In this document: one piece after another, positions 1-8,020 of the stretch
Layout: each line of letters begins with the position of its first letter
Position numbering within the stretch: position 1 is the stretch's first letter
NCBI RefSeq assembly: GCF_007005445.1
Contig: NZ_CP041387.1
Span: 1,922,001-1,986,000 of the forward strand
DNA from: Rhodopseudomonas palustris
GTDB taxonomy: Bacteria > Pseudomonadota > Alphaproteobacteria > Rhizobiales > Xanthobacteraceae
Direction of reading: 5' to 3'
DNA length: 64,000 nucleotides
The notes under the pieces: model-generated
Told to the model about the DNA's origin: nothing
The model's database searches: none
What the model saw: the letters and a program-made list of their open reading frames with translations, nothing else
Translations under genes and position numbers: made by a program

Positions 1-132
1 GGCGGCGGAAGCGCCGGCCGGCTCGGCACCAGCGATTGTTGCGCCGCCGAGGCACCCGATGCCGACCGCCAGCGCGCAGGCGAGGGCCTTGATCCCGGGG
101 ACGATGTGGTGCTCTGATTCGGCGCGTCTCAC
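1..132 (-). CDS. Partial exported protein, N-terminus only
   Basis: This is the start of a minus-strand gene that runs off the left edge. Reading from a GTG at 132, the 44 visible codons are open. They encode a short charged start, then a hydrophobic run of about 20 residues (residues 14-34, IKALACALAV then GIGCLGGATIAGA), then an Ala/Pro-rich stretch. That is the shape of a Sec signal peptide, with a possible cleavage after AGA. The product cannot be identified from so little sequence. The GTG start is a guess, since no strong ribosome site was checked beyond its context, and another start could be used. Confidence 0.4.
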   Translation of the reverse strand, partial: MRRAESEHHIVPGIKALACALAVGIGCLGGATIAGAEPAGASAA

Positions 133-348
133 GTCTGAATTTTTACCACATCGGCGCAGGGAAACCGGCCGCGGAGGATTGTTGCCATTGATATTTTCGT
201 TCGCCAATGTATTGAAGGCGGGCAGTCGATGATGCCCACCGGCTCGTCACGTAACCGCCTCAATTGGCACAGAGACAGCGGCCGACGGCCGGATGTCGCT
301 CCCGCGTCGCGGTTGGGGTGCGCGACCGTTTCAGAAAGGGTTTTCCGA

Positions 349-1098
349 ATGAATTCTTGCAACTTGGTCGCGTCGGCCGGGCTGCGCGGGCGAGTCTTCG
401 CCCTGCTGGCGGCTACCGCATTCGCCACGCTGACCGTCGCCCCCGCTGCGCAGGCCCAGCAGCAGCCGGCTGCTCCGAAGGCAGCGCCGAAAGCGGCGCC
501 GAAGAACGCGCCGGCACCTGCGCAGCAGGCCCCCGCGCAGGCCGAGCAGCAGCAGGTTCAGTTGATCTACGCGCCCTGGACGAAGTTCTGCCTGAAGGGG
601 CAGGACGCCAACGCCAAGCAGGTGTGCTTCACCGGCAAGGACGGCCGCATCGAATCCGGTCAGCCGGTGATCGCGGCGGTGATCATCGAGCCGGAAGGCG
701 AGCCGAAGAAGATCCTGCGCGTGACACTGCCGCTCGGTATGCAGCTCGTTCACGGTACCCGCATCATCGTCGACGGCAATGCGCCGCAGCAGAGCCCTTA
801 TGTGATCTGCTTCGCCAACGGCTGCATGTCGGACTACGAAGCGACGCCGGAACTGGTCAACCAGCTCAAGAAGGGCCAGAATCTGGTCGTGCAGGCGATC
901 AACTCCAACGGCGCGCCGCTGACGCTGCCGCTGCCGCTGGCGGAATTCGCCAAGGCCTATGACGGTCCGCCGACCGATCCGAAGCAGTTCGAAGAGACCC
1001 AGAAGAAGCTGCAGGAAGAGCTGCAGAAGCGCGCCGAAGAGCAGCGCAAGAAGCTGGAAGCTCAGGCTCCGGCCGGTGCCAACCCGGCCGCCAAGTAA
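349..1098 (+). CDS. IalB-family (invasion-associated locus B) exported protein
   Basis: 249-residue exported protein. The ATG at 349 is preceded by a GAAAGGG ribosome site; the open frame continues upstream to 229 but that part does not look like a signal peptide. Residues 1-36 form a signal peptide ending in AQA. Residues 37-70 are a low-complexity Ala/Pro/Lys/Gln linker. The IalB-like domain (about 75-205) carries four cysteines in the pairs seen in the family (WTKFCLKG, KQVCFTGKDGR, YVICFANGCMSDYEA). The C-terminus (about 210-240) is a charged Glu/Lys/Gln coiled-coil-like tail. IalB was named in Bartonella, but homologues are widespread in free-living rhizobia, where the role is unclear; a periplasmic or outer-membrane function is inferred. 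Confidence 0.85.
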   Translation: MNSCNLVASAGLRGRVFALLAATAFATLTVAPAAQAQQQPAAPKAAPKAAPKNAPAPAQQAPAQAEQQQVQLIYAPWTKFCLKGQDANAKQVCFTGKDGRIESGQPVIAAVIIEPEGEPKKILRVTLPLGMQLVHGTRIIVDGNAPQQSPYVICFANGCMSDYEATPELVNQLKKGQNLVVQAINSNGAPLTLPLPLAEFAKAYDGPPTDPKQFEETQKKLQEELQKRAEEQRKKLEAQAPAGANPAAK

Positions 1099-1134
1099 GC
1101 CACCAAGTAACACGCGACCACGATCGCGAAACGC

Positions 1135-1166
1135 AAAGGGCGCCCCCGGTGGCGCCCTTTCTGTTT
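1135..1166 (+). terminator. Rho-independent terminator after the IalB-family gene
   Basis: A 10-bp perfect stem (AAAGGGCGCC at 1135-1144 and GGCGCCCTTT at 1151-1160) with a 6-base loop, followed by CTGTTTT. It lies 36 bases after the stop codon and would end transcription of the preceding gene. Confidence 0.85.
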
Positions 1167-1340
1167 TCTGAGGACTCGCCTGCGCCCGCCGGGCTGTCAT
1201 ATCAGCCGGTGATGATCGCCATCGCGGACGACTGGGTCGCCGCTAGGCTTTCGCGTGAGGCGCCGTGCGGGAGATCCGTGCTGGTCGGGTATTTTCAACC
1301 CAGCGATCGTCGAGACGCCCGAGACGGCACCCGCGCCCGA

Positions 1341-1673
1341 TTAGTTCAGCGACGGGTTGCGCGGCCGGTAGCCGCCGGACTTATCCTTGATGAAGATCTC
1401 GGCGACCTGGGAATGCCGGATCGGCTCGCCGGAATCGTCAGGAAGCAGGTTCTGCTCCGACACATAGGCGACGTATTCCGACTCCGCGTTTTCCGCGAGC
1501 AGGTGATAGAACGGCTGGTCCTTGCTCGGCCGCACATCTTCGGGGATCGCCAGCCACCATTCTTCGGTGTTGGCGAATTCCGGATCGATGTCGAATACCA
1601 CGCCGCGGAACGAGAAGATCCGGTGGCGGACGATCTGACCGATCTGAAACTTGGCGGTTCGCGTTTTGATCAT
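1341..1673 (-). CDS. hspQ: Heat shock protein HspQ
   Basis: 110-residue protein of the HspQ/YccV family (hemimethylated-DNA-binding-like fold). The family signature is visible: FQIGQIVRHRIFSFRGVVFDIDPEF near the N-terminus, WW..IPEDVRPSKDQPFYHLLAE in the middle, and YVAYVSEQNLLPD followed by PIRH. In E. coli HspQ is a heat-induced specificity factor and substrate of Lon protease. The length matches the family. It is transcribed convergently with the IalB-family gene and stands alone. Alphaproteobacterial members may regulate other targets; the Lon link here is by homology only. Confidence 0.85.
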   Translation of the reverse strand: MIKTRTAKFQIGQIVRHRIFSFRGVVFDIDPEFANTEEWWLAIPEDVRPSKDQPFYHLLAENAESEYVAYVSEQNLLPDDSGEPIRHSQVAEIFIKDKSGGYRPRNPSLN

Positions 1674-1793
1674 GGGAGTCGGATAGACCAGCTTGGCGGC
1701 GGACGCTAGTGGTAAACCGGCGAGTCTGCTCCGCGGCGGCCAGCCCGGGGTTTCCCTGATACCGTTCGGTTCCCAACTCCGGCCGCATTGCGC

Positions 1794-2750
1794 ATGATCG
1801 ACATTCTCAATCTCGCCCTGCCGTATTTCGGCCTGATCTTCGTCGGCTTCGCCTGCGGCCGTCTCAAGAAGCTGCCGGAGCAGGGCCTGGTCTGGATGAA
1901 CTTCTTCCTGGTCTACGTCTCGCTGCCGGCGCTGTTCTTCCGGATCATGTCGAAGACGCCGTTCGAGGAGCTCAACAACCTGCCGTTCATATTGGCGACG
2001 ACGCTGGCCACGGCGATCGCGTTCTTCCTGTCCGGCCTGCTCGGGCGGATGATCGGCAAGTTGTCGATGCGCGAGGCGACGATGGCGGCGCTGTCGGGCG
2101 GCTACGGCAACATCGGCTACATGGGGCCGGGCCTGGCGCTGTCGGTGCTGGGCACCCAGGCGGCGGCGCCGACCGCGCTGATCTTCTGCTTCGACACGAT
2201 CTTTCTGTTCTCGATCGTACCGCTCGGCATGGCGCTGACGGCGGCCGACAAGCGGCCGATGCTACCGACCATCCTGGCGGTGCTGCGGGAGATTTTGCTG
2301 CACCCGCTGATCGTCGCCGCCTATTGCGGAGCCGCGGCGGCGGCTTTCCATGTCGAGCCGCCGGTGGCGCTCGACAGGATGCTGGCGTTCCTCCAGAACG
2401 CCGCGGCGCCGGTGGCGCTGTTCACCCTCGGCGTGACGGTGGCGTTGCGGCCGTTCGGCCGGGTTCCGTGGGAAATTCCGAGCCTGGTGGCGGTGAAGCT
2501 GCTACTGCACCCGGTGATCGTGTTCGGCTTGATTCTGGCGTTCGGGCCGTTTTCGCCGGAATGGGCCGCGACCGCAGTGCTGATGGCGTCACTGCCGCCG
2601 GCGCTGAACGTGTTCGTGATCGCCCGGCAATATAATACCTGGGTCGAGCCGGCGTCGGTCGCCGTTCTGATCGGGACGTTCGTCTCGGTGGTGACGCTCA
2701 CCACCGTGATGTGGCTGATCCGGACCGGGCAGATCCCGTTTCCGGGGTAG
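1794..2750 (+). CDS. AEC-family membrane carrier (auxin efflux carrier-like)
   Basis: 318-residue integral membrane protein with about ten hydrophobic segments in two five-helix halves, as in the AEC family (auxin efflux carrier, malonate and other organic-acid carriers). The N-terminus (ILNLALPYFGLIFVGFACGRLKK), the GYGNIGYMGPGLAL segment after helix 4 and PPALNVFVIARQY near the end are typical. The ATG at 1794 is chosen over an in-frame TTG two codons earlier. Bacterial members move small organic anions; the substrate cannot be told from sequence. It converges on the flavin monooxygenase gene, with only 5 bases between the stops. Confidence 0.8.
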   Translation: MIDILNLALPYFGLIFVGFACGRLKKLPEQGLVWMNFFLVYVSLPALFFRIMSKTPFEELNNLPFILATTLATAIAFFLSGLLGRMIGKLSMREATMAALSGGYGNIGYMGPGLALSVLGTQAAAPTALIFCFDTIFLFSIVPLGMALTAADKRPMLPTILAVLREILLHPLIVAAYCGAAAAAFHVEPPVALDRMLAFLQNAAAPVALFTLGVTVALRPFGRVPWEIPSLVAVKLLLHPVIVFGLILAFGPFSPEWAATAVLMASLPPALNVFVIARQYNTWVEPASVAVLIGTFVSVVTLTTVMWLIRTGQIPFPG

Positions 2751-2755
2751 GGGCG

Positions 2756-3952
2756 TCAGATCGAGCGCCAGAACGGCGACAGCCCCTCGCGCATTGCGAA
2801 CCGGCGCAGCGGGCCGACCGAGCCGAGCACGTGCATCCCCGCCGCCCGCAGCATCTGCACCGGCAGCAGGCCGCTGAGCAGGGTGCGGTTGGCGATGTCG
2901 ATCGCGGCGGTGCGGCTGGCGATGTCCGGGCCGCGGCTGCGGCCGTAGCGTGCCAGCACCGCATCCGAGCCGATATCGGCGCCGCTCTCGATCGCTTCAC
3001 GGACGATGTCGGCGAGGTCGCCGGCGTCGCGCAATCCCATGTTCAGCCCCTGCGCCCCGATCGGCGGCACCACGTGAGCGGCCTCGCCGACCAGGGCGAT
3101 GCGATGCTGCGCGTAAGCGGCCGGCTTCTCGATCGCCAGCGGAAACAGATTGCGGCCGGGCTCGACGGTCATCTTGCCGTAGATCGACTGCGACTGCTTT
3201 TCGGCGGCTGCCGACAGCTCGTCGTCGGACAGCGCCATCAGCCGCTGCGCCTCCTTCGGCGCCGCGACCCAGACGATGCTCATGCGCTTGCCGGGCAGCG
3301 GCACGAACACGCACGGGCCTTCCTCGGTGTGAAACTCGGTCGAGACATTGTCGTGCGAGCGTGTGGTCTTGACGTTGAAGGTCAGCGCCGACTGGTGCAG
3401 CGCCCGGCTGCTCACTTTGATGCCGGCGGCTTCGCGGCACTGCGACTGCCGCCCGTCGGCTCCCACCACCAGCGTCGCCGACAGCGTCATGCCGCCGCGC
3501 AGCCGCACCACCGCCTCGTCGTCGCCCGGGACGACGCTGTCCGCTTCGTCGTCGAAGCGCTCGAGGTTGGACAATTCGGCGGCGCGCTCTTCGAGTGCGA
3601 TCAGAAGGGTGCGATTCTCGATGTTGTAACCGAAGGCGTCCATACCGATCTCTTGGGACGCGAACTTGACCTCAGGCGCCCGGATCAGCCGCCCGGTATC
3701 GTCGACCAGCCGCATCGCCCGCAGCGCCGCGGCCTTTCCCGAGCAGCGCCGCCACACGTCGAGCCGGTCCAGGATGTCGATCGAATCGCCGAGCAGGGCC
3801 GTGGTGCGGTTGTCACCGTAGGGCGCTCGCCGAGCCACCAGAGCGGTGATCGCGCCGCTGTCGGCGAGCGCGATGGCGGCGGTGAGGCCGGCGGGGCCGC
3901 CGCCGACCACGATGGCATCATAGCTGTTGGGTTCGAGCAGGCTCTGGGTCAT
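2756..3952 (-). CDS. UbiH/UbiF/Coq6-family FAD-dependent hydroxylase
   Basis: 398-residue flavoprotein monooxygenase of the UbiH/UbiF/VisC/Coq6 family, which hydroxylates the ring of ubiquinone precursors using NAD(P)H and O2. The N-terminal dinucleotide motif is VVGGGPAGLTAAIALA, the middle DG motif is VGADGRQSQCREAAGI, and the second FAD motif is GEAAHVVPPIGAQGLNMGLRDA. Length fits the family. The start at 3952 puts the FAD motif about 15 residues from the N-terminus; a longer open frame upstream has no family character. Which ring position it acts on, or whether it is a ubiquinone enzyme at all rather than a related hydroxylase, cannot be decided from sequence alone. Confidence 0.85.
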   Translation of the reverse strand: MTQSLLEPNSYDAIVVGGGPAGLTAAIALADSGAITALVARRAPYGDNRTTALLGDSIDILDRLDVWRRCSGKAAALRAMRLVDDTGRLIRAPEVKFASQEIGMDAFGYNIENRTLLIALEERAAELSNLERFDDEADSVVPGDDEAVVRLRGGMTLSATLVVGADGRQSQCREAAGIKVSSRALHQSALTFNVKTTRSHDNVSTEFHTEEGPCVFVPLPGKRMSIVWVAAPKEAQRLMALSDDELSAAAEKQSQSIYGKMTVEPGRNLFPLAIEKPAAYAQHRIALVGEAAHVVPPIGAQGLNMGLRDAGDLADIVREAIESGADIGSDAVLARYGRSRGPDIASRTAAIDIANRTLLSGLLPVQMLRAAGMHVLGSVGPLRRFAMREGLSPFWRSI

Positions 3953-4085
3953 GCCGGGACAATTGCCCCGGCCTGCGCCGATTTCAAGTCCGCCGCGAAA
4001 CATTAACGTTTCTGACCGTTTGCGCGACCGAACGCCGCAACGAAATTGTGCAGATTGGCCGCCAAACTGATATGCACGACGTTCG

Positions 4086-4820
4086 ATGACACCGCAGGAC
4101 GCTCCGCCACCACCGCCCGGATCGCGCTCACGTCGCGCTGCTGCTCTGGGCGTGCACGTGTTGACGGCTGCCGGGGCGGCGATCGCGCTTCTGGCGCTGC
4201 TGGAAGGGGTGCGCCAGCATTGGGCGGCGATGTTCGCCTGGCTCGGGCTGGCGCTGCTGATCGACGCGATCGACGGCCCGCTGGCGCGGCGGCTCGACAT
4301 CGCCCGGCTGCAACCGCAATGGTCGGGCGAGGTGCTCGATCTGGTGGTCGACTTCCTCACCTACGTGTTCGTGCCGGCCTATGCCATCACCGCGAGCGGT
4401 CTGCTGTTGCCGATCGCGGCGCCGGTGCTCGGCGTCGGCATCGTCGTCAGTTCGGCGATGTACTTCGCCGATCGCCGGATGAAGACCGAGGACAACCACT
4501 TCCGCGGCTTTCCGGCATTGTGGAACGCCGCGGCGTTCTATCTGTTTCTGCTGCACCCGCCGGCGATCGTCGGCAGTCTCGGAATCGCCGTCTTGATCGT
4601 CCTCACCTTCGTGCCGTTTCGCGTCGTGCATCCTGTGCGGGTGGCACGGCTGCGCCCGCTGACCCTGACGCTGACCGCGCTGTGGGCGCTGCTTGCCGGC
4701 TACACGCTTCTGCGTGACTTTGAAGTTGTTGCCCCGGTGACGATCGCTCTGTGCGCGATCGCGCTGTATGTCGGCTGCGCCGACACCGTCTTCCGCTTGC
4801 TCCGACGAGACCCTCGATGA
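4086..4820 (+). CDS. pcs: Phosphatidylcholine synthase
   Basis: 244-residue inner-membrane enzyme that makes phosphatidylcholine directly from choline and CDP-diacylglycerol, a pathway known from rhizobia and relatives. The CDP-alcohol phosphotransferase motif is present in its Pcs form: DAIDGPLARRLD, then GEVLDLVVDFLTY, giving the DG..AR and G...D...D residues. About eight hydrophobic segments follow. The family's EDNHFRGFPALWN segment is visible around residues 139-151. The gene is divergent from the flavin hydroxylase, with 133 bases between the starts, and its stop overlaps the start of the TerC-family gene (ATGA), so the two are likely translated together. Confidence 0.93.
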   Translation: MTPQDAPPPPPGSRSRRAAALGVHVLTAAGAAIALLALLEGVRQHWAAMFAWLGLALLIDAIDGPLARRLDIARLQPQWSGEVLDLVVDFLTYVFVPAYAITASGLLLPIAAPVLGVGIVVSSAMYFADRRMKTEDNHFRGFPALWNAAAFYLFLLHPPAIVGSLGIAVLIVLTFVPFRVVHPVRVARLRPLTLTLTALWALLAGYTLLRDFEVVAPVTIALCAIALYVGCADTVFRLLRRDPR

Positions 4821-5539
4821 TCGAACTGCTCTCCAGTCCAGAAGCCTGGGCCGCGCTGCTGACCCTGACGGCACTCGAAATCGTGCTCGGGATCGACAAT
4901 GTGATCTTCCTGTCGGTCCTGGTGTCGCGCATCCCCGAGCCGCGCGCGACGCGAGCGCGGCAGATCGGCCTCGCCCTGGCCCTGATCTTCCGCCTCATCC
5001 TGCTGACATTGCTGGTCTGGCTGATCGGTCTCACCACGCCGGTGTTCAGCATCGCCGACAAGCCGTTCTCCTGGCGGGACATCATCCTGATCGCCGGCGG
5101 ATTGTTCCTGATCGCCAAGGCCACCCACGAGATCCACAGCGAGGTCGAGGCGAGGGACCACGCGCCTGAACCCGGTCTCGCCGACCGGGCGTTCTTCTGG
5201 GTGATCGTGCAGGTCGTCATCGTCGACCTGGTATTTTCGATCGATTCGATCATCACGGCGATCGGGATGGCCCAGGACATCGAGATCATGGTCGCCGCCG
5301 TGGTGATCGCGATGGTGGTGATGTACATCTCGTCGGGGCCGGTGGCGCGGTTCGTCGCGGAGCATCCGACCACCAAGATGCTGGCGCTGGCGTTTCTGGT
5401 GCTGATCGGCGTGGCGCTGGTGGCGGACGGTTTCGCGTTCCACATCCCGCGCGGCTACATCTACTTCGCCATCCTGTTCTCGGCGTCGGTGGAGTTCTTC
5501 AACGTGCTCGCCAAGCGCAAGCGTGCGCCTCAGCGCTGA
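4817..5539 (+). CDS. TerC-family integral membrane protein
   Basis: 240-residue membrane protein of the TerC/YoaE group. The family's acidic membrane motifs are present: ALEIVLGIDNVIFLS in helix 1 and VDLVFSIDSIITAIG in the second half. About seven hydrophobic segments are seen. Bacterial TerC-like proteins (Alx, YceF/MeeF-type) are linked to manganese export and to metalation of exported proteins; tellurium resistance is only the historic name. The ATG overlaps the pcs stop by ATGA, so expression is coupled to membrane-lipid synthesis. The function here is inferred by family only. Confidence 0.85.
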   Translation: MIELLSSPEAWAALLTLTALEIVLGIDNVIFLSVLVSRIPEPRATRARQIGLALALIFRLILLTLLVWLIGLTTPVFSIADKPFSWRDIILIAGGLFLIAKATHEIHSEVEARDHAPEPGLADRAFFWVIVQVVIVDLVFSIDSIITAIGMAQDIEIMVAAVVIAMVVMYISSGPVARFVAEHPTTKMLALAFLVLIGVALVADGFAFHIPRGYIYFAILFSASVEFFNVLAKRKRAPQR

Positions 5540-5624
5540 CCGCGGAAGCCGTCGCTGCCGGCAGGTTGACAACACCCGGGTGATGGCTTTCGGTGAAGCT
5601 CACATGAGATCCGAGGGGACGACG

Positions 5625-6599
5625 ATGACGAAGGCGGTGCGTGTACATCAGGTGGGCGGACCGGAGGTCCTGGTCTACGAGGACGTCGAGCTGCCGCCGC
5701 CGGGCGAAGGCGAGGTCCGGATTCGCCAGCACGCCGTCGGCCTGAACTTCATCGACGTGTATTTCCGCACCGGCCTCTACAAAGCGCCGTCGCTGCCGTT
5801 CGTGATCGGCAACGAAGCGGCCGGCGAGGTGGTCGCGGTCGGCCCGCACGTCACCAATTTCCATCCCGGCGACCGGGTCGCGTACTACGCGAATCTCGGC
5901 GGCTACGCCACGCAGCGCAACATCGAAGCCGCCAAGCTGGTGAAGCTGCCCGACCACATCACCTACGAGCAGGGCGCCGTGCTGATGCTCAAGGGCCTGA
6001 CGGTGTGGTACCTGCTGCACAAGACCTTCAAGATCGAGCCTGGTCATCGCGTCTTGATCCACGCCGCCGCCGGCGGCATCGGTCTGCTCGCCTGCCAATG
6101 GGCGCGGGCGCTCGGCGCACACGTCATCGGCACCGTCGGCTCCAAGGCCAAGGCCGACCTCGCACTCGCCAACGGCTGCGATCACGTCATCCTCTACAAC
6201 GAGGAGGATTGGGTGGCGCGGGTCAAGCAGATCAGCCGCAACGAACTGTGCGACGTGGTCTATGACGGCGTCGGCAAGGCGACGTTCCCGGGCTCGCTGA
6301 AATGCATCAAGCCACGCGGCCTGTTCGTGTCGTTCGGCAACGCCTCCGGGCCGGTGCCGTCGTTCCCGCTCGCAGAACTCAACAATCACGGTTCGCTGTT
6401 TGCGACGCGGCCGAAGCTGAACGACTATATCGGCACCCGCAAGGAACTGATCGAAGGCGCCGACACGCTGTTTTCAGCGGTGATCGAGGGCAAGCTGCAC
6501 GTCCCGATCAACCACGCCTACGCGCTGAAGGACGCCGCGAAGGCGCATATCGATCTGGAAGGGCGTATGACGACCGGTGCTTCGATTCTGAAGCCGTAA
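5625..6599 (+). CDS. NADPH:quinone oxidoreductase (zeta-crystallin type)
   Basis: 324-residue zinc-independent medium-chain dehydrogenase of the quinone oxidoreductase (QorA) type. It has the GroES-like N-terminus (GLNFIDVYFRTGLYKAP, then GNEAAGEVVAVG) and the Rossmann motif HAAAGGIGLLACQWA. No structural or catalytic zinc cysteines are present. The reaction is reduction of quinones with NADPH; the physiological acceptor is unknown. The start at 5625 is preceded by GAGGGG and matches the family length; an open frame upstream overlaps the TerC-family gene and is ignored. Confidence 0.88.
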   Translation: MTKAVRVHQVGGPEVLVYEDVELPPPGEGEVRIRQHAVGLNFIDVYFRTGLYKAPSLPFVIGNEAAGEVVAVGPHVTNFHPGDRVAYYANLGGYATQRNIEAAKLVKLPDHITYEQGAVLMLKGLTVWYLLHKTFKIEPGHRVLIHAAAGGIGLLACQWARALGAHVIGTVGSKAKADLALANGCDHVILYNEEDWVARVKQISRNELCDVVYDGVGKATFPGSLKCIKPRGLFVSFGNASGPVPSFPLAELNNHGSLFATRPKLNDYIGTRKELIEGADTLFSAVIEGKLHVPINHAYALKDAAKAHIDLEGRMTTGASILKP

Positions 6600-6630
6600 G
6601 GTCGCACAACGTCACCCATACGAGCCGCCA

Positions 6631-6650
6631 CCCTCCGCGAAAGCGGAGGG
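6631..6650 (+). terminator. Hairpin after the quinone oxidoreductase gene
   Basis: An 8-bp perfect stem CCCTCCGC/GCGGAGGG closed by a GAAA tetraloop, 31 bases after the stop codon. There is no T-tract after it, so it may be an mRNA-end stabilising hairpin rather than a classical terminator. Confidence 0.45.
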
Positions 6651-6715
6651 CCCAGTGTTCCGGAACGCTGGTGTAAAGCAATCAGCTCTCTGGAATACTG
6701 GGTCGCCCGGACAAG

Positions 6716-7976
6716 TGTTCAGCCCGGAGACATAGTCGACACGTGTTCGGAGACATGACCGACACTTTCCACGCCCGTCAAGTCGATGGTGGCGACTTGG
6801 TGGGCGGCGAAGAACACGCCGTATTTGCCGTCGGTGGAGAGCGGCCTGATGGCCAAGCGCTCTCCGGCGAAGGCTTGCGGCACCTTCCACAAACGACCTT
6901 TGAAGCTGACATAGGCCTTGGTTTTCGAGACGGATCGGACGATGTCGCGCTCATCGTATTCTGGAGTCGGCAGGCGGTCCGGTAGAGAACGCCGGCTCGG
7001 CTGGTAGCGATCAGCAGGCACCAGCTGGCCTAGCGACTCGTGAGGGCGCTCGAAGTTGTACACCTCGCGCCAGGAATCGAAGGCACGTTGCGCCTCGGCG
7101 AGGTCGCGCAAGGGCCGCAGCGCAAACACCTCGTCGTCCAGCGTGCGATGAAAACGCTCGTTCTTGCCGCGGCTCTGCGGGTGATAGGGACGACTACGGA
7201 TCACCCTGATGCCGAGCTTGAGCAGCCACACAGAGAGCCATGTCCAGCGCTCGCCGGAACTGTCCGACCACGGCGAGCCGTTGTCGACGAAGATCGTGTC
7301 GGGCAAGCCGTAGTGCCGGAACGTCGTTTGCAGCCTGTCCTGCACGGTTTCGCCGCGCTGATCGGCGCAAGCCTGGAGGCACAGATCGTAGCGTGAGTGA
7401 TCGTCCACCACGGTCAGCGGATGGCAGCGGACGTCGTTGCCGAGCCGAACCCAGCCTTTGAAGTCCATCTGCCAAAGCATGTTCGGCGCCGGCATCTCGA
7501 ACCGCAGCGTCGCCGGTGGACCGCCGGCGGCAGGCTTGATCCGGCCGTGCCGGCGCAGGATCTCGTGGATCGTCGACACCGCCGGAGCGTGCTGTCCGGA
7601 CCGGTCCATCGAGCTGGCGATCTTGCGCGCGCCCCATGCCGGATGCGCATCACGAACCGCCAGCACCTGGGCCTCACACGCCGCCGAGGTCTGCCGCGGG
7701 CTGTCCTGCGGCCGCCGCGACAGGTCGGCGAGATCACCTCCGGCCGCCCATCGCTCCAACCATTTGTAGCCGGTCGTCCAATGAATGCCGAACCGCCGGC
7801 ACAGCTCGCGCCGGTTCGCCCCCTCCTGCATCGCAAGCCGTACGAACTCGCGTCTCTGATCCACTGCCGACACCTCACGCCAGGGCATGGACTTGGCCTC
7901 CAATCGCCAAATCCAGCCACTATGATGCGTCGACTATGTCTCCGAACACCCGTAGGTCATGTCTCCGGGCTGAACA
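6716..7976 (-). mobile_element. IS481-family insertion sequence, complete
   Basis: 1261-bp element bounded by TGTTCAGCCCGGAGACAT at 6716-6733 and its perfect inverted copy at 7959-7976. Each end carries a second copy of CGGAGACAT about 15-20 bases further in. The flanks are ACAAG at 6711-6715 and ACAAG at 7977-7981, a perfect 5-bp target duplication. One intact transposase gene fills the element on the minus strand. Matching ends, duplication and an open transposase frame suggest a recent insertion that could still be mobile. Confidence 0.93.
6719..7888 (-). CDS. IS481-family DDE transposase
   Basis: 389-residue transposase. An N-terminal helix-turn-helix region (RRELCRRFGIHWTTGYKWLERW) is followed by a second HTH-like segment (about 70-115) and an rve integrase core. 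The catalytic triad is D142 (WQMDFKGW), D202 (VDNGSPW) and E244 (GKNERFHRTLDDE). Start: the ATG at 7888 has GGAGG just upstream; an in-frame TTG five codons earlier lies within that ribosome site. The stop codon (6719-6721) lies inside the left inverted repeat, so the last residues are encoded by the element's end. No frameshift is seen. Confidence 0.93.
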   Translation of the reverse strand: MPWREVSAVDQRREFVRLAMQEGANRRELCRRFGIHWTTGYKWLERWAAGGDLADLSRRPQDSPRQTSAACEAQVLAVRDAHPAWGARKIASSMDRSGQHAPAVSTIHEILRRHGRIKPAAGGPPATLRFEMPAPNMLWQMDFKGWVRLGNDVRCHPLTVVDDHSRYDLCLQACADQRGETVQDRLQTTFRHYGLPDTIFVDNGSPWSDSSGERWTWLSVWLLKLGIRVIRSRPYHPQSRGKNERFHRTLDDEVFALRPLRDLAEAQRAFDSWREVYNFERPHESLGQLVPADRYQPSRRSLPDRLPTPEYDERDIVRSVSKTKAYVSFKGRLWKVPQAFAGERLAIRPLSTDGKYGVFFAAHQVATIDLTGVESVGHVSEHVSTMSPG

Positions 7977-8020
7977 ACAAGCCGGGCGATGACCTGCGTG
8001 TGTGTAGTCGCTGTTGCTGC

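Larger units (their letters stand above)
6701..7994. repeat. Host palindromic repeat split by the insertion sequence
   Basis: Removing the IS and one copy of the target duplication rebuilds a host palindrome: left arm GGTCGCCCGG (6701-6710), loop ACAAG, right arm CCGGGCGATGACC (7982-7994). The arms pair over GTCGCCCGG/CCGGGCGA(T)GAC. This shape resembles the dispersed intergenic palindromes of this bacterial group. The element interrupts only this repeat, not a gene. Confidence 0.75.

Noticed and set aside
2711-4006. Long plus-strand frame (431 codons) opposite the flavin hydroxylase
   Set aside because: It is the antisense of a well-supported gene in high-GC DNA; its translation is Arg/Ala/Gln-rich with no family features.
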